Counted from the first letter of the stretch, positions 13,476-25,183 are shown. The stretch: DNA of 64,000 nt from Leclercia sp. S52 (GCF_039727615.1 NZ_CP152474.1:4868898-4932897), one strand, 5' to 3'. The notes: generated by a model from the letters alone, not told the origin. Translations and numbers: made by a program.

Positions 13476-14405
13476 CTACCTCTGCTGACTTAAAAATTCA
13501 TCGATCTCATTGCGCCATGGTACAGAAGGTTGTGCGCCTGGACGCGTTACCGCAATGGCCGCTGCCGCATGGGCAAAACGGATCGCGGTATCCAGCTGCT
13601 CACCTTCCAGTAGCGCCGTGACCAGCGCACCATTAAAGGTATCGCCCGCCGCGATGGTATCCACCGCTTTCACCTTAAAGCCGGGAACGCGACGACCTTC
13701 TCCCTTGACGCTGGCCCAAACGCCACGACTGCCAAGGGTAATGATAACCGTACTGATGCCTTTCTGGTGCAGGGCTTGCGCCGCGCGCGCCGCATCGTCA
13801 TCGTTTTCGACACGAATGCCCGTCAGCTTTTCGGCTTCGGTTTCGTTAGGGGTGATGATATCCACCAGCGCCAGCAGCTCGTCTGATAATACACGGGCGG
13901 GCGCGGGATTAAGTACGACAGTGGTATGATTTTGATGGGCAATTTGCGCAGCCGCCAGCACGCTTTCAACCGGCGATTCCAGCTGCATCAGCAGAGCGTC
14001 TGCATCAGCGATACGCGCCTGTTGCGCCGCCACGCGTTCCGTCGTCAGCGCCGCGTTAGCACCCGCATGAATACCGATGACATTCTCCCCTTCCGCGTTG
14101 ACAAAAATCAGCGCCACGCCGGTAGATTCACCTTCCACCACGCTGACCGGCGCGATATCGATGTTGTCGCTTGCCAGCTGTTCGCGCACGCGCTCACCGG
14201 TATCGTCATCGCCGGTACAGGCGATAAAGGCGATGTTTGCGCCGCTGCGTCCGGCGGCGACCGCCTGGTTTGCGCCCTTGCCGCCAAAGGCGACCTGATA
14301 GCGATTGCCCGTTACGGTCTCGCCCTGCGTCGGGAAAGCGTCAAGGTTGAGAATGTGATCGGCATTAATACTGCCAAGGACGACAAGCTTACCTGCGGTT
14401 TTCAT
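13476..14405 (-). CDS. rbsK: Ribokinase
   Basis: Phosphorylates D-ribose to ribose 5-phosphate for the pentose phosphate pathway. It is a PfkB-family sugar kinase: the glycine-rich GGKGANQAVAAGRSG near residue 40 and the C-terminal AAGDTFNGALVTALLEG with its catalytic Asp are both visible. I start it at the ATG at 14405, giving 309 residues as in E. coli; an adjacent ATG (14408) and an upstream ATG (14420) are alternatives. A strong hairpin separates it from rbsB. Confidence 0.95.
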   Translation of the reverse strand: MKTAGKLVVLGSINADHILNLDAFPTQGETVTGNRYQVAFGGKGANQAVAAGRSGANIAFIACTGDDDTGERVREQLASDNIDIAPVSVVEGESTGVALIFVNAEGENVIGIHAGANAALTTERVAAQQARIADADALLMQLESPVESVLAAAQIAHQNHTTVVLNPAPARVLSDELLALVDIITPNETEAEKLTGIRVENDDDAARAAQALHQKGISTVIITLGSRGVWASVKGEGRRVPGFKVKAVDTIAAGDTFNGALVTALLEGEQLDTAIRFAHAAAAIAVTRPGAQPSVPWRNEIDEFLSQQR

Positions 14406-14427
14406 CATTGAGGTGTCCATCTGAGAT

Positions 14428-14451
14428 CGCCACCGGTATTACCCGGTGGCG
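14428..14451. repeat. Intercistronic inverted repeat between rbsB and rbsK
   Basis: A nine-pair perfect stem (CGCCACCGG with CCGGTGGCG) with a six-base loop lies in the 107-base gap. There is no U-run on the minus strand, so it probably stabilises the abundant rbsB message and lowers distal expression rather than fully terminating. Confidence 0.65.
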
Positions 14452-14512
14452 TATGCCACGCTTTTCTTTATATGTTGTCCTTCAGGCAGCCGGTAGCTGC
14501 CTGAATCGCATA

Positions 14513-15403
14513 TTACTGCTTGATGACCAGTTTCAGGTCAACAGGGTATTTAGCCTGAACTTTCTCGCCCTTCAGCACTTTGTCAGCAGTCTGCACGCCG
14601 GTCGCGCCGATCTGCTCCGGCAGCTGAGCAATGGTCGCAGCCAGTTTGCCATCGTTTACCGCTTTTTCACCATCCGGCGTGCCGTCAAATCCGACAACCA
14701 TCACATCAGATTTGCCTGCGGTTTGCAGGGCGCGCAGCGCGCCCAGCGCCATTTCGTCGTTCTGTGCGAATACCGCTTTAACGTCCGGGTGAGCGGTCAG
14801 CAGGTTCTGCATCACGTTCAGACCCTTAGTACGGTCGAAGTCTGCCGGCTGGCTGGCCAGCACGTTGAATTTGTGGGCAGCAACGGCCTGCTGGAAGCCT
14901 TCGCCACGCTCACGCGCTGCGGAAGTACCGGCAATGCCCTGCAGTTCGATAACTTTAGCGCCTTCACCCGCTTTCTTCGCAATGTAGTCACCGGCGATTT
15001 TACCGCCCAGCACGTTATCAGACGCAATGTGGCTGACCACTTCGCCTTTAGATGCCTGACGGTCCAGGGTGATCACCGGGATGTTGGCCTGGTTAGCCAT
15101 CTTCACGGCGTTACCTACCGCATCGGAATCGGTCGGGTTGATCAGCAGAATTTTGGTGCCGCGAACGGTTAAGTCCTGAACGTTAGCCAGCTCTTTCGCC
15201 GGGTTGTTCTGGGAGTCGAGGATCACCAGGTTGTAGCCCAGTTTGTCGGCTTCTTTCTGCGCACCATCCTTCAGGGAGACGAAGAACGGGTTGTTCAGGG
15301 TAGAAACCACCAGCGCGATAGTATCTTTCGCCATGGCGTTTGCACTCACAGTTGCGCTCAGCGCGACAGCAGAAACCAGGGTAGCCAGTTTTTTCATGTT
15401 CAT
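14513..15403 (-). CDS. rbsB: Ribose ABC transporter periplasmic binding protein
   Basis: RbsB captures ribose in the periplasm, delivers it to RbsC, and also serves the Trg chemoreceptor. The 296 residues begin with a Sec signal peptide ([20 protein letters not shown], cleaved after ANAMA) and continue with the [16 protein letters not shown] strand of the sugar-binding fold. It lies between rbsC (27-base gap) and rbsK. Confidence 0.97.
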   Translation of the reverse strand: MNMKKLATLVSAVALSATVSANAMAKDTIALVVSTLNNPFFVSLKDGAQKEADKLGYNLVILDSQNNPAKELANVQDLTVRGTKILLINPTDSDAVGNAVKMANQANIPVITLDRQASKGEVVSHIASDNVLGGKIAGDYIAKKAGEGAKVIELQGIAGTSAARERGEGFQQAVAAHKFNVLASQPADFDRTKGLNVMQNLLTAHPDVKAVFAQNDEMALGALRALQTAGKSDVMVVGFDGTPDGEKAVNDGKLAATIAQLPEQIGATGVQTADKVLKGEKVQAKYPVDLKLVIKQ

Positions 15404-15430
15404 ATCAAAGATGTCCTGTAGTGTCGTCAG

Positions 15431-16396
15431 TTACTGTTTTTTGTTGTCTACCAGTACCGCCAGCAAAATCACTACCGCTTTGACGATCATCTGGTAATAG
15501 GAAGAAACACCTAACAAATTCAAACCATTGTTCAGGAAGCCGAGGATCAGCGCACCGATCAGCGTCCCCACGATACGACCTTTACCCCCTGCCAGGCTGG
15601 TGCCGCCGAGCACCACCGCAGCGATGGCGTCCAGCTCATAACCCGTACCCGCAGTTGGCTGCGCGGAGGAGAGACGCGCCACCTCGATAATGCCCGCCAG
15701 CGAGGCCAGCAGGCCGCACAGGGAGTAGACGATAATTTTGACTTTATTGACGCTGATGCCGGACAGACGCGTTGCCGCTTCGTTACCGCCCAGAGCATAG
15801 ATATAGCGACCCAGACGGGTGTGATGCAGCATGTACCACGCCGCGAGGAACACCAGGCCCATGATCCAGACCGGCGTCGGGATACCCAGCGGGCGACCGA
15901 TACCGAACCAGCCAAACAGATCGGCGTTGTCGGTGAAGCCGGTGTTCACCGGGCTGCCGTTGGTGTAGACCATGGTCACACCGCGCAGCAGCAGCATCAT
16001 CACCAGGGTGGCAATAAACGCCTGCACGCGGCCTTTCGCCACAATCATTCCGGTGACAGCACCAATTGCGGCGCCCAGCGCCAGCGCCGCTGCTACGGCC
16101 ACCAGCGCGTTGACTTCAATCCCTACAATTGAAGCGGCAACCGCGCCGGTGAGCGCCAGCAGGGAACCGACGGACAGGTCGATACCCGACGTCAAAATCA
16201 CCAGCGTCATCCCCACCGCCATAATGGCGTTGACGGAAGTCTGCTGAAGAATGTTGAACAGGTTATTAACGGTAAAAAAGTTCGGGCTCATGGTGGAGAC
16301 AATCGCGATCAGCACCAGCAGGGCAATCAGCGATTTTTGTTCCAGCAGCCATGCCTTCGTGAAATAACGGCGTCCAGAAACAGCCTGGGTAGTCAT
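15431..16396 (-). CDS. rbsC: Ribose ABC transporter permease
   Basis: The inner-membrane channel subunit of the ribose importer. Its 321 residues match E. coli and show eight to ten hydrophobic segments and the sugar-permease signature around GTSLAGGKGRIVGTLIGALI. It follows rbsA by four bases. Confidence 0.97.
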   Translation of the reverse strand: MTTQAVSGRRYFTKAWLLEQKSLIALLVLIAIVSTMSPNFFTVNNLFNILQQTSVNAIMAVGMTLVILTSGIDLSVGSLLALTGAVAASIVGIEVNALVAVAAALALGAAIGAVTGMIVAKGRVQAFIATLVMMLLLRGVTMVYTNGSPVNTGFTDNADLFGWFGIGRPLGIPTPVWIMGLVFLAAWYMLHHTRLGRYIYALGGNEAATRLSGISVNKVKIIVYSLCGLLASLAGIIEVARLSSAQPTAGTGYELDAIAAVVLGGTSLAGGKGRIVGTLIGALILGFLNNGLNLLGVSSYYQMIVKAVVILLAVLVDNKKQ

Positions 16397-16400
16397 CTTC

Positions 16401-17908
16401 TTACTCCTGATCCACGCGATTAAGCTTGCCCACAGCGGCAGCCATCAGAATTTCCTGGGTGGCCTGCTCGCGACTGAATTCACCGCCGAGATGCCCTTCA
16501 TGCATGACGATAATGCGATCGCTCATGCCTAATACCTCTGGCATCTCGGAAGAGACCAGAATGATGCTCAGCCCGTCAGCCTTGAACTGGTTGATGAGCT
16601 GATAAATCTCTTTCTTCGCGCCAACGTCCACGCCGCGGGTTGGCTCATCGAGGATCAGCACCTTCGGACGGGTCATCAGGCCGCGGGCAATCGCCACTTT
16701 CTGCTGGTTACCGCCGGAGAGCAGACCGATTGCCTGTTCCATCGACGGGGTTTTGACGTTAAAGAGGCGGATAAAATCGCTGACGGCCTGCTGTTCGTCT
16801 TTATGCTTCAGGCCACCGCCGCTGCGGCTGAAGTAGCGCAGCGCGGTCAGGGACATGTTCTCTTTCACCGACATGCCCAGCACCAGGCCATCGCGCTTAC
16901 GGTCTTCGGAGATGTAGACGATACCGTTCGCCAGGCCATCCTGCGGCGTACGGGTGACAACCTCATGACCATCAAGGGTGACGTATCCGCTGGCGCGTGG
17001 ATTGGCGCCATACAGCACCTTCATCAGCTCGGTACGTCCGGCCCCCATCAGCCCGGCCACGCCGAGGATCTCCCCCCCTGGCGCAGGGTAAAGCTGACGT
17101 CATGCACCCCAGGGCCGCACAGATTATCGACCTTCAGGCGGATATCGCCCGGGGCCTTATCGATACGCGGATACTGGTCTTCCAGCTTACGTCCCACCAT
17201 CATCTCAATCAGCGTGTCTTCGGTGAGGGTCACCACTTCACGCTCGGCAATAAACTGCCCGTCGCGGAAGACGGTGACGTCATCGCAGATCTCGAAGATC
17301 TCTTTCATGCGGTGGGAGATATAGACGATGCCGCGCCCCTGCGCTTTCAGCTCGCGGATCACGCGGAACAGAGAGTCGGTTTCGGTATCGGTGAGGGCAT
17401 CTGTTGGCTCATCCATCACGATAACCCGCGATTCAAAGCTCAGGACCTTCGCGATCTCCACCATCTGCTGATCGCCGATGGAGAGTTCGCCCACCAGCCG
17501 ATCGCTTTTGAAGCGCAGGTTCAGCTTCGCCAGCAGCTTATCGGCTTCGGCATACATCTGTTTCCAGTCGATTTTGCCAAAGCGGTTAACGAACTCACGA
17601 CCGAGGAAGATGTTCTCCGCGATGGAGAGCTGCGGGATCAGGTTCAGCTCCTGGTGAATGATGCCGATCCCGGCCTCCTGGGAGGATTTCGGGCCGTTGA
17701 AGGTGGTCTCTTTCCCCAGCCACTGCAGCGAACCGGCGTCGCGTTGATAGATGCCGGTCAGCACTTTCATCATTGTGGATTTGCCGGCGCCGTTTTCACC
17801 CACCAGCGCCATCACGCGCCCGGCGTAGACATTCAGTGCGGCACCGGAGAGGGCTTTAACGCCCGGGAACGACTTATCGATCCCTTTCAGTTGCAGGAGT
17901 GCGTCCAT
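16401..17908 (-). pseudogene. rbsA: Ribose ABC transporter ATPase RbsA, frameshifted at a poly-G run
   Basis: RbsA is a duplicated ABC ATPase. The first half (from ATG 17908) has Walker [10 protein letters not shown], signature LSIGDQQM and Walker [12 protein letters not shown]. The second half has signature LLSGGNQQK and [10 protein letters not shown]. The frame breaks where E. coli reads LRKGEILGVSGLMGAG: here seven C on the plus strand (17072-17078) give [12 protein letters not shown] and a stop. Five would give [16 protein letters not shown] and exactly 501 residues, the E. coli length. Eight would also restore a frame with one extra Gly. If the break is real, ribose import is lost. I think an error in the run is more likely. 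It begins seven bases after rbsD. Confidence 0.88.
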
Positions 17909-17915
17909 GATGGCC

Positions 17916-18335
17916 TCAGAAGGTGACGCCAGCACAGAGAATGATATTCGCATACGGGGAACACTCCCCGCTGCGGATAACCGCCTGGCTGTCAGCGGTA
18001 TTTTTCTTGAACTGCTCGTGCGTTATGTAACTTATTTTTATGGTGTTTCCCTGGTGGTGTTGCAGTTGCTTGATATGGCCAAGCAACGTTTCGTGGAGCT
18101 GCGGATTATGTTGTTGGATTTCCGTTGCGAGAATGGCTTCCTCAACCTGCATCTCGGTTGTCACCACGTCCAGCACCTGCATAAACGAGGGCACGCCCTG
18201 CGTTAACGCCAGATCAATACGCGTTGTGCTGTGGGGAATGGGTAAACCCGCATCACATACCACCAGCGTATCGGTATGCCCAAGACGGGAGATGACCGAT
18301 GAGACTTCAGAGTTGAGTACCGTGCCTTTCTTCAT
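17916..18335 (-). CDS. rbsD: D-ribose pyranase
   Basis: Interconverts the pyranose and furanose forms of ribose so that ribokinase can use it. The 139 residues equal E. coli in length and start [20 protein letters not shown], where the conserved His lies; DAGLPIP follows. It is the first gene of the operon, directly behind the RbsR operator. Confidence 0.97.
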   Translation of the reverse strand: MKKGTVLNSEVSSVISRLGHTDTLVVCDAGLPIPHSTTRIDLALTQGVPSFMQVLDVVTTEMQVEEAILATEIQQHNPQLHETLLGHIKQLQHHQGNTIKISYITHEQFKKNTADSQAVIRSGECSPYANIILCAGVTF

Positions 18336-18349
18336 TTTCTTGCTCCACT

Positions 18350-18383
18350 AGCGAAACGTTTCGCTGGCGTCAGTTTAATCTTA
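18350..18383 (-). promoter_or_regulatory. rbs promoter region with RbsR operator
   Basis: A perfect 16-base palindrome AGCGAAACGTTTCGCT (18350-18365), 15 bases upstream of the rbsD start codon, matches the known RbsR operator. A plausible minus-strand -10 (TAAGAT, 18378-18383) sits just upstream, with no good -35, consistent with an activator-dependent promoter. A CRP half-site TGTGA lies at 18419-18423. Confidence 0.8.
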
Positions 18384-18429
18384 CCGATGCGCAGAAAACC
18401 ACCATGGCGTTGCAGATTTGTGATCGTTG

Positions 18430-18443
18430 TCGAAACGTTTCGC
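18430..18443. promoter_or_regulatory. Second RbsR-like palindrome upstream of rbsD
   Basis: The palindrome CGAAACGTTTCG (18431-18442) repeats the core of the primary operator, with centres about 79 bases apart, close to an integral number of helical turns (7.5). It could allow DNA looping by RbsR. Confidence 0.55.
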
Positions 18444-18465
18444 TAAGTGAAATGTAGACCGAAGA

Positions 18466-18540
18466 ATTGCCCGGCGGCGCTTCGCTTGCGCGGGCCTACG
18501 GGTGGGGTAGGCCGGGTAAGCGAAGCGCCACCCGGCATGT
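18466..18540. repeat. Pair of REP elements (BIME-like) between rbsD and kup
   Basis: Two inverted REP-like units, GCCCGGCGGCGCTTCGC...CGGGCCTAC and GTAGGCCGGGTAAGCGAAGC followed by GCCACCCGGC, face each other in the gap between the divergent-upstream rbs region and the 3' end of kup. Confidence 0.75.
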
Positions 18541-18547
18541 TGCAGAA

Positions 18548-20416
18548 TTAAATCTCGACCTGGGTTCCTAACTCAATCACGCGGTTAGGCGGGATCTCGA
18601 ACTGGTCGGGCGCACGCAGGGCGTTACGCTGGAGAATAAGGTAGAGCTTGCCGCGCAGGCGCAGATACCACGGGCGTTTGCCGATGATCAGCGACTCGTG
18701 CGACATAAAGAATGACGTCTCCATCATCCGGCAGCTCAGGCCTTCCAGGCCGCATCGGTGGAACACTTCCTCCACGTTCGGGGTTTCGCGCCAGCCGTAG
18801 CTGGCCACCACCCGCCAGAAGGTAGGCGACAGCTGCTCTATCTGTACCCGGCGGACGTTATGCACATAGGGCGCATCTTCGGTACGCAGCGTCAGCAGGA
18901 TCACCCGCTCGTGCAGCACCTTGTTGTGCTTGAGGTTGTGCATCAGAGCAAACGGGATCACGTTCAGCGCCCGCGACATATAGACCGCGGTGCCCGGTAC
19001 GCGTACCGGCGGGGATTTCTCCAGCGAGGCAATCATCGCCTCCAGAGAATTACCGTGTTCATGCATCCGGCGCAACAGGCGGAAACGCTCGCTCTTCCAG
19101 GTGGTCATCACAATGAACATCACCAGCCCCAGCGTCAACGGCAGCCAGCCGCCGGAGACAATCTTGTCGAGGTTGGCCGAGAACAGCGGCACGTCAATAC
19201 AGAGGAAGCCGACCAGAATCATCCCCACGAGGAATTTATTCCAGTGCCAGTTCCGGTACGCCACCGTGGTGGAGAGGATCGAAGTCAGCACCATCGTTCC
19301 GGTCACGGCAATACCGTAGGCGGCCGCCAGGTTGCTGGAGTGCTCAAAGCTGACGATAACAATCACCACCGCGAAATAGAGCAGCCAGTTAATGAACGGG
19401 ATGTAGATCTGGCCCGACTCCATTTCCGACGTATGGATGATGCGCATCGGGGAGAGGTAACCCAGACGCACCGCCTGACGGGTCAGGGAGAAGACGCCTG
19501 AAATCACCGCCTGGGAGGCAATCACGGTCGCCAGGGTCGCGAGGATCAGCATCGGCACCAGCGCCCAGTCCGGTGCCAGCAGGAAGAACGGGTTTTTAAT
19601 CGCTTCAGGATGTTTGAGCAGCAGCGCGCCCTGGCCGAAGTAGTTCAGCACCAGCGACGGCAGCACCACGATAAACCAGGCCACGCGAATAGGCAGTTTG
19701 CCGAAGTGCCCCATATCGGCATACAGCGCCTCTACCCCGGTGATGGACAGCACCACGGCGCCCAGGGCGATAAACGACACGGTTTTGTATTCAAGGAAGA
19801 AGTGCACCGCCCACATCGGGTTCAGGGCATGCAGCACGTCCGGGTTAGCAATAATGCTGCGTAATCCCAGCACCGCCAGGATCAGGAACCAGGCCAGCAT
19901 AATCGGCGCAAAGAGTTTCCCCACCAGCCCGGTGCCGTGTTTCTGAATCACAAACAGCAGGGTCAGCACAATGATGGCCAGCGGAACCACCCACTCATCG
20001 AGCTGCGGCGCGATAATCTCCAGCCCTTCGATTGCCGAGAGCACGGAGATCGCCGGCGTGATCACCACTTCGCCATAGAAGAAGCTGCCGCCAATCAGCC
20101 CGATAATCACCAGGAAGGAGGTCATTTTGGGCGAGGTGTTGCGCCCGGCCAGCGACATTAAGGTCAGGATCCCACCTTCACCGGCGTTATCCGCCCGCAT
20201 GACGAAGGAGAGATATTTAACGGAGACTACTAAGATCAGGAGCCAAAAAATGAGAGACAAAAAACCAAAAACAGCGTCGCGTTCCACGCCAAAACCAAAC
20301 TGCCCGGACAAACATTCACGAAGCGTATAAAGCGGGCTGGTGCCGATATCACCGTAGACAACCCCGATCGCCGCGAGCGTTATAGCGGGTAATGATTGCT
20401 TATTATCAGTGCTCAT
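18548..20416 (-). CDS. kup: Low-affinity potassium transporter Kup
   Basis: A proton-coupled K+ uptake protein of the KUP/HAK/KT family. It has 622 residues, as in E. coli, with about 12 transmembrane helices in the first 440 and a hydrophilic C-terminal domain. The N-terminus contains the family motif [17 protein letters not shown] at about residues 18-34. It is transcribed divergently from ravA. Confidence 0.97.
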   Translation of the reverse strand: MSTDNKQSLPAITLAAIGVVYGDIGTSPLYTLRECLSGQFGFGVERDAVFGFLSLIFWLLILVVSVKYLSFVMRADNAGEGGILTLMSLAGRNTSPKMTSFLVIIGLIGGSFFYGEVVITPAISVLSAIEGLEIIAPQLDEWVVPLAIIVLTLLFVIQKHGTGLVGKLFAPIMLAWFLILAVLGLRSIIANPDVLHALNPMWAVHFFLEYKTVSFIALGAVVLSITGVEALYADMGHFGKLPIRVAWFIVVLPSLVLNYFGQGALLLKHPEAIKNPFFLLAPDWALVPMLILATLATVIASQAVISGVFSLTRQAVRLGYLSPMRIIHTSEMESGQIYIPFINWLLYFAVVIVIVSFEHSSNLAAAYGIAVTGTMVLTSILSTTVAYRNWHWNKFLVGMILVGFLCIDVPLFSANLDKIVSGGWLPLTLGLVMFIVMTTWKSERFRLLRRMHEHGNSLEAMIASLEKSPPVRVPGTAVYMSRALNVIPFALMHNLKHNKVLHERVILLTLRTEDAPYVHNVRRVQIEQLSPTFWRVVASYGWRETPNVEEVFHRCGLEGLSCRMMETSFFMSHESLIIGKRPWYLRLRGKLYLILQRNALRAPDQFEIPPNRVIELGTQVEI

Positions 20417-20638
20417 AGACTAGTCTTTTCGTTTATATAACAAATGTGTGCTTAGTCCCTTGGCCCACAAAAAGCGCACAGTATGCACGATTAATCGTAG
20501 AATCGTACCCCTAAATGCACCGTCATTAACATAGCGCAAAGAAAATAGCACCGTAGTTCAGTCTATTACCAGCCCCGAACGAAACGTCTATACTCGCTTC
20601 AATTAGCCGGGTATACGGCGAAAGGATGCAAAACAATT
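20417..20638 (+). promoter_or_regulatory. kup/ravA divergent promoter region
   Basis: This 222-base gap has a CTATACT -10-like element at about 20589-20595 facing ravA with no clear -35. That would fit the stationary-phase (sigma-S) control known for E. coli ravA-viaA. An AAAGGAT Shine-Dalgarno-like sequence precedes the ravA ATG. Confidence 0.45.
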
Positions 20639-22135
20639 ATGGCTCACACTCATTTATTAGCAGAAAGAATTTCCCGTCTCAGCGGCGCGCTGGAAAAAGG
20701 GCTATTTGAACGTAGCCACGCCATCCGCCTCTGTTTACTGGCGGCACTGAGCGGCGAAAGCGTCTTTCTGCTGGGGCCACCCGGCATTGCAAAAAGCCTC
20801 ATTGCCCGCCGGCTGAAATTCGCGTTTCAGCATGCCAGAGCCTTTGAGTATCTGATGACCCGCTTTTCCACGCCGGAAGAGGTGTTCGGCCCGCTCTCCA
20901 TCCAAGCGCTTAAAGATGAAGGACGCTATGAACGTTTAACGGCGGGCTATCTGCCGGAAGCGGAGATCGTTTTTCTCGATGAAATCTGGAAAGCCGGCCC
21001 GGCGATCCTCAATACCCTGCTCACCGCCATCAACGAACGCCGGTTCCGCAATGGCGCACATGAGGGGAAAATCCCGATGCGCCTGCTGGTAGCGGCCTCC
21101 AACGAACTGCCGGAAGCCGACAGCAGTCTCGAAGCCTTATATGACCGCATGCTGATCCGCCTGTGGCTCGACAAAGTACAGGACAAAGCGAACTTCCGCT
21201 CGCTGCTGATTAGCCAGCAGGATGAGAACGATAACCCGGTACCTGCCGCATTGCAGGTGACGGACGAGGAGTACCAGCAGTGGCAGCAGGACATCGGTAA
21301 AATCAAACTGCCGGATGCGGTGTTTGACCTGGTCTTTATGCTGCGCCAGCAGCTGGATGCCCTGCCGGGTGCGCCTTACGTCTCCGATCGTCGCTGGAAG
21401 AAAGCCATTCGCCTGCTGCAGGCCAGCGCCCTGTTCAGCGGTCGCGATGCGGTTGCCCCTATCGATCTGATCCTGCTGAAAGATTGCCTGTGGCATGACG
21501 CCAACGGTATGAACCTGATGCAGCAGCAACTTGAAATATTGATGACCGGGCACGCCTGGGGGCAGCAGGAGATGCTGAACCAGCTCGGGGCCATCACCCA
21601 GCGCCGTCTTCAGCTTCAGCAGCAGCAAAGCGACAAAACCGCCCTGCGCGTCAACCGTCAGAGCGGCATGTTTGCCCGGCGTCCGCACTACGAACTACCG
21701 GCCGAACTGAGCGAGACCACCCTGACGCTGCTCCTCCAGCAGCCGCTTAAGCTCCATGATATGCAGGTGATTCACATCACCATTGAGCGCGAAGCCCTGT
21801 CGCTGTGGCTGACCAAAGGCGGCGAGATCCGCGGCAAGCTCAACGGCATCGGTTTTGCCCAGCAGCTCAATATGGAAGTGGACGGCAGTCTGCATCTGGT
21901 GATCCGCGACGTCAGCCTGCAGGGATCGCGCCTTGCGCTGCCCGGCACTGCCTCTGATAGCGTCCCGGAAGAGATCAAACAGCAGCTGGAAGCGCTGGAT
22001 AACCAGTGGCACCTGCAGCATACCCGCTTCAGCGAGCAGCAGAAATGCCTGTTTATCCACAGTGACTGGCTGGGCCGGATTGAATCGAGCCTGCAGGATG
22101 TAAGCGCGCAGATCAAACAGGCGCGTCAATGCTGA
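20639..22135 (+). CDS. ravA: MoxR-family AAA+ ATPase RavA
   Basis: RavA is a hexameric ATPase which in E. coli binds the lysine decarboxylase LdcI and works with ViaA on respiratory iron-sulfur proteins. Its 498 residues match E. coli. The Walker A motif is GPPGIAKS (residues 46-53), Walker B is IVFLDEIWK (about 109-117), and [15 protein letters not shown] belongs to the sensor region. The C-terminal part includes the LARA domain. The 3' end overlaps viaA by seven bases, showing coupling. Confidence 0.97.
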   Translation: MAHTHLLAERISRLSGALEKGLFERSHAIRLCLLAALSGESVFLLGPPGIAKSLIARRLKFAFQHARAFEYLMTRFSTPEEVFGPLSIQALKDEGRYERLTAGYLPEAEIVFLDEIWKAGPAILNTLLTAINERRFRNGAHEGKIPMRLLVAASNELPEADSSLEALYDRMLIRLWLDKVQDKANFRSLLISQQDENDNPVPAALQVTDEEYQQWQQDIGKIKLPDAVFDLVFMLRQQLDALPGAPYVSDRRWKKAIRLLQASALFSGRDAVAPIDLILLKDCLWHDANGMNLMQQQLEILMTGHAWGQQEMLNQLGAITQRRLQLQQQQSDKTALRVNRQSGMFARRPHYELPAELSETTLTLLLQQPLKLHDMQVIHITIEREALSLWLTKGGEIRGKLNGIGFAQQLNMEVDGSLHLVIRDVSLQGSRLALPGTASDSVPEEIKQQLEALDNQWHLQHTRFSEQQKCLFIHSDWLGRIESSLQDVSAQIKQARQC

Positions 22136-23580
22136 CGCTGGACACGCTCAACATCATGCTTGCCGTCGGTGAGGAGGGCATGATCGAAGAGATCATCCTC
22201 ACCCTGCTGGCCTCACCGCAGCTGGCAGTTTTTTTCGAAAAATTCCCGCGGCTTAAAACTGCCATTACTGACGATCTTCCGCGCTGGCGGGAAAATTTAC
22301 GCAAAAGACTGAAAGATACCCGCGTCCCGCCAGAGCTGACCGAAGAGGTGATGTGCTATCAGCAGAGCCAGCTGCTCTCCACGCCCCAGCTGATCGTCCA
22401 GTTGCCGCAGATTTTAACCCTGCTGGACAGGGTTCACTCCCCGTACGCCAGCCAGGCCCGGCAGCTGGTGGTGGATAACGCCACCTTTACGCCCGCCCTG
22501 CATACCCTGTTTTTACAGCGCTGGCGGTTGAGCCTGGTGGTGCAGGCCACCTCCCTGAATCAGCAGCTGCTGGAAGAGGAGCGCGAACAGCTGCTCAGCG
22601 AAGTGCAGGAGCGCATGACCTTAGCCGGGGCCCTGGAGCCGGTACTGGTGGAGAATGAAAACGCCGCCGGTCGCCTGTGGGATATGAGCGCCGGTCAGCT
22701 CAAACGCGGGGACTATCAGCTTATTGTTCGCTATGGCGACTTTCTGGCGCAGCAGCCGGAGCTGATGCAGCTGGCAGAACAGCTGGGCCGTTCCCGGGAG
22801 GCGAAGTCGGTGCCAAAAAAGGATGCCCCGCTGGAAACCTTCCGCACCCTGGTGCGCGAGCCGGCGACGGTGCCGGAGCAGGTAGATGGACTGCAGCAGA
22901 GCGACGATATTCTGCGTCTGCTGCCGCCCGAGCTGGCCACCCTGGGTATCACCGAGCTGGAGTATGAATTTTACCGTCGGCTGGTGGAGAAGCAGCTTCT
23001 GACCTACCGGCTGCACGGCGATGCCTGGCGGGAGAAGGTCAGCCAGCGCCCGGCCGTGCATCAGGATTTCGACGAACAGCCCCGCGGGCCGTTTATCGTC
23101 TGCGTGGATACCTCCGGTTCGATGGGTGGCTTCAATGAGCAGTGCGCTAAAGCCTTTTGCCTGGCGCTGATGCGCGTGGCGCTCGCCGACAGACGGCGCT
23201 GCTTTATTATGCTCTTTTCCAGCGAGGTGGTGGGCTACGAGCTGTCGGGCCAGCACGGCCTCGAGCAGGCGATCCGCTTCTTAAGCCAGCGCTTTCGCGG
23301 CGGCACCGATCTCGCCAGCTGTTTTCGCGCCATTATCGAGCGCATGCAGGGCGGAGAGTGGTATGACGCCGACGCAGTGGTGATCTCGGATTTTATTGCC
23401 CAGCGGCTGCCGGATGAGGTGGTGAGTAAGGTGAAGGTGTTGCAGCGGGAACATCAGCACCGTTTTCACGCGGTGGCGATGTCCACACATGGAAAACCCG
23501 GCATCATGCGCATCTTCGATCATATCTGGCGCTTTGATACCGGGTTGCGTAGCCGCCTGCTGCGGCGCTGGAAACGCTAA
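22129..23580 (+). CDS. viaA: VWA-domain partner protein ViaA
   Basis: ViaA stimulates RavA ATPase and is linked to Complex I, fumarate reductase and aminoglycoside sensitivity in E. coli. It has 483 residues, as in E. coli. The C-terminal von Willebrand A domain contains the MIDAS motif VDTSGSMGG (DxSxS) near residue 325, followed by FRGGTDL and VISDF. It ends one base before the asnA stop on the other strand. Confidence 0.97.
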   Translation: MLTLDTLNIMLAVGEEGMIEEIILTLLASPQLAVFFEKFPRLKTAITDDLPRWRENLRKRLKDTRVPPELTEEVMCYQQSQLLSTPQLIVQLPQILTLLDRVHSPYASQARQLVVDNATFTPALHTLFLQRWRLSLVVQATSLNQQLLEEEREQLLSEVQERMTLAGALEPVLVENENAAGRLWDMSAGQLKRGDYQLIVRYGDFLAQQPELMQLAEQLGRSREAKSVPKKDAPLETFRTLVREPATVPEQVDGLQQSDDILRLLPPELATLGITELEYEFYRRLVEKQLLTYRLHGDAWREKVSQRPAVHQDFDEQPRGPFIVCVDTSGSMGGFNEQCAKAFCLALMRVALADRRRCFIMLFSSEVVGYELSGQHGLEQAIRFLSQRFRGGTDLASCFRAIIERMQGGEWYDADAVVISDFIAQRLPDEVVSKVKVLQREHQHRFHAVAMSTHGKPGIMRIFDHIWRFDTGLRSRLLRRWKR

Positions 23581-24573
23581 TTACAGCAGCGCATCCACGC
23601 TATCACGAACCTGCTGTGGCCATACGCCACACTGAACCTGGCCGATGTGGGAGAGCTGCAGCAGTAACATGGTCAGACGAGACTGGCCAATGCCGCCGCC
23701 GATGGTCTGCGGCATCTCACCGCGCAGCAGCGCCTGGTGCCACTCCAGCTTGAGACGATCTTCGTCACCGGTGATCGCCAGCTGACGCTGCAGGGCTTCG
23801 GCATCGACGCGGATCCCCATGGAAGAGAGTTCAAACGCATCTTCCAGAACCGGGTTCCACACCAGAATATCGCCGTTCAGGCCCGCCAGGCCGCTCTCGC
23901 CTTCACTGCTCCAGTCATCATAATCCGGCGCACGAACGTCGTGGCGCTGACCATGAGACAGTTTGCCGCCGATACCAATCAGGAACACGGCACCCAGCTC
24001 TTTAGCGATAGCACGCTCACGGCCTTTGGCATCCAGATCCGGGAAGCGGGTCAGCAGCTCCTGGCTGTGAACAAACTGGATCGTCTCCGGCAGGAACGGG
24101 GTCAGACCAAACTCTTTGCTGACCGCCGCTTCGGTTTCTTTGATCCCGGCATAAATGGCTTCTACCGTCGCTTTCAGCGTACGGGTATGACGTTCGCCAT
24201 CACCCATCACGCGTTCCCAGTCCCACTGGTCAACGTAAACAGAGTGAATGGCGGTAAGCCGGTCTTCATCGGGGCGAAGGGCTTTCATGTGCGTGTAAAG
24301 CCCTTCGCCCGCGCTGAAGTCGTGTTGTCCCAGGGTTTGACGCTTCCACTTCGCGAGGGAATGAACCACTTCGAACTGGGCGTCTGGCAGTGTTTTCACT
24401 TTCACCTGTACCGCTTTTTCGCAACCAGACAGGTTGTCCTGCGTCCCGTCACCCACGCGGCTTAAGATCGGCGCCTGGACTTCAATAAGACCGAGCTTCT
24501 CTTCCAGCTGGCGGGAAAAATGGGATTTAACGAAACTGATCTGGCGTTGTTGTGCGATGTAAGCGGTTTTCAT
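23581..24573 (-). CDS. asnA: Aspartate-ammonia ligase (asparagine synthetase A)
   Basis: Forms asparagine from aspartate, ammonia and ATP. The fold is related to class II aminoacyl-tRNA synthetases. It has 330 residues, as in E. coli, beginning [20 protein letters not shown]. The C-terminal [14 protein letters not shown] is the class II motif 3-like ATP-binding segment. It is divergent from its activator gene asnC across 151 bases. Confidence 0.98.
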   Translation of the reverse strand: MKTAYIAQQRQISFVKSHFSRQLEEKLGLIEVQAPILSRVGDGTQDNLSGCEKAVQVKVKTLPDAQFEVVHSLAKWKRQTLGQHDFSAGEGLYTHMKALRPDEDRLTAIHSVYVDQWDWERVMGDGERHTRTLKATVEAIYAGIKETEAAVSKEFGLTPFLPETIQFVHSQELLTRFPDLDAKGRERAIAKELGAVFLIGIGGKLSHGQRHDVRAPDYDDWSSEGESGLAGLNGDILVWNPVLEDAFELSSMGIRVDAEALQRQLAITGDEDRLKLEWHQALLRGEMPQTIGGGIGQSRLTMLLLQLSHIGQVQCGVWPQQVRDSVDALL

Positions 24574-24724
24574 TATTTATACTCCTGCGTCCTGTTGGCA
24601 TTGATTAAGCAACAAAAAAAGAAGCTCTTTCAATAATCCAACAATAAAACTCCGCTATCACTTTTGATTCGATAAAATTACCCGCTAAAATAGAATGATT
24701 CATTAATCTTCATAAGAAAAAGCT

Positions 24725-25183
24725 ATGGAAAATTATCAGATCGACAATCTGGACCGCGGCATCCTTGAGGCCCTGATGGCTAACGCTCGTACCGCCTATG
24801 CCGAACTGGCCAAACAGTTTGGCGTCAGCCCGGGCACCATTCATGTACGCGTAGAGAAGATGAAGCAGGCGGGGATCATCACCGGGGCGCATATCGACGT
24901 CAGCCCGAAGCAGCTGGGGTACGACGTCTGCTGCTTTATCGGCATTATCCTTAAGAGTGCGAAAGATTACCCTTCGGCGCTGGCCAGGCTGAATGCGCTG
25001 GATGAGGTGACCGAGGCCTACTACACCACCGGCCACTACAGCATCTTTATTAAGGTGATGTGCCGCTCGATCGACGCCCTGCAGCAGGTACTTATCAACA
25101 AGATCCAAACAATCGATGAAATTCAGTCCACCGAGACCCTGATCTCCCTTCAGAACCCGATCATGCGCACCATCCGCCCATGA
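24725..25183 (+). CDS. asnC: Asparagine-responsive regulator AsnC (Lrp/AsnC family)
   Basis: Activates asnA, is opposed by asparagine and represses itself. The 152 residues contain an N-terminal helix-turn-helix (AELAKQFGVSPGTIHVRVEKMKQAG) and a C-terminal RAM ligand domain. It lies upstream of mioC toward oriC, as in E. coli. Transcription from this gene can enter mioC and oriC. Confidence 0.97.
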   Translation: MENYQIDNLDRGILEALMANARTAYAELAKQFGVSPGTIHVRVEKMKQAGIITGAHIDVSPKQLGYDVCCFIGIILKSAKDYPSALARLNALDEVTEAYYTTGHYSIFIKVMCRSIDALQQVLINKIQTIDEIQSTETLISLQNPIMRTIRP

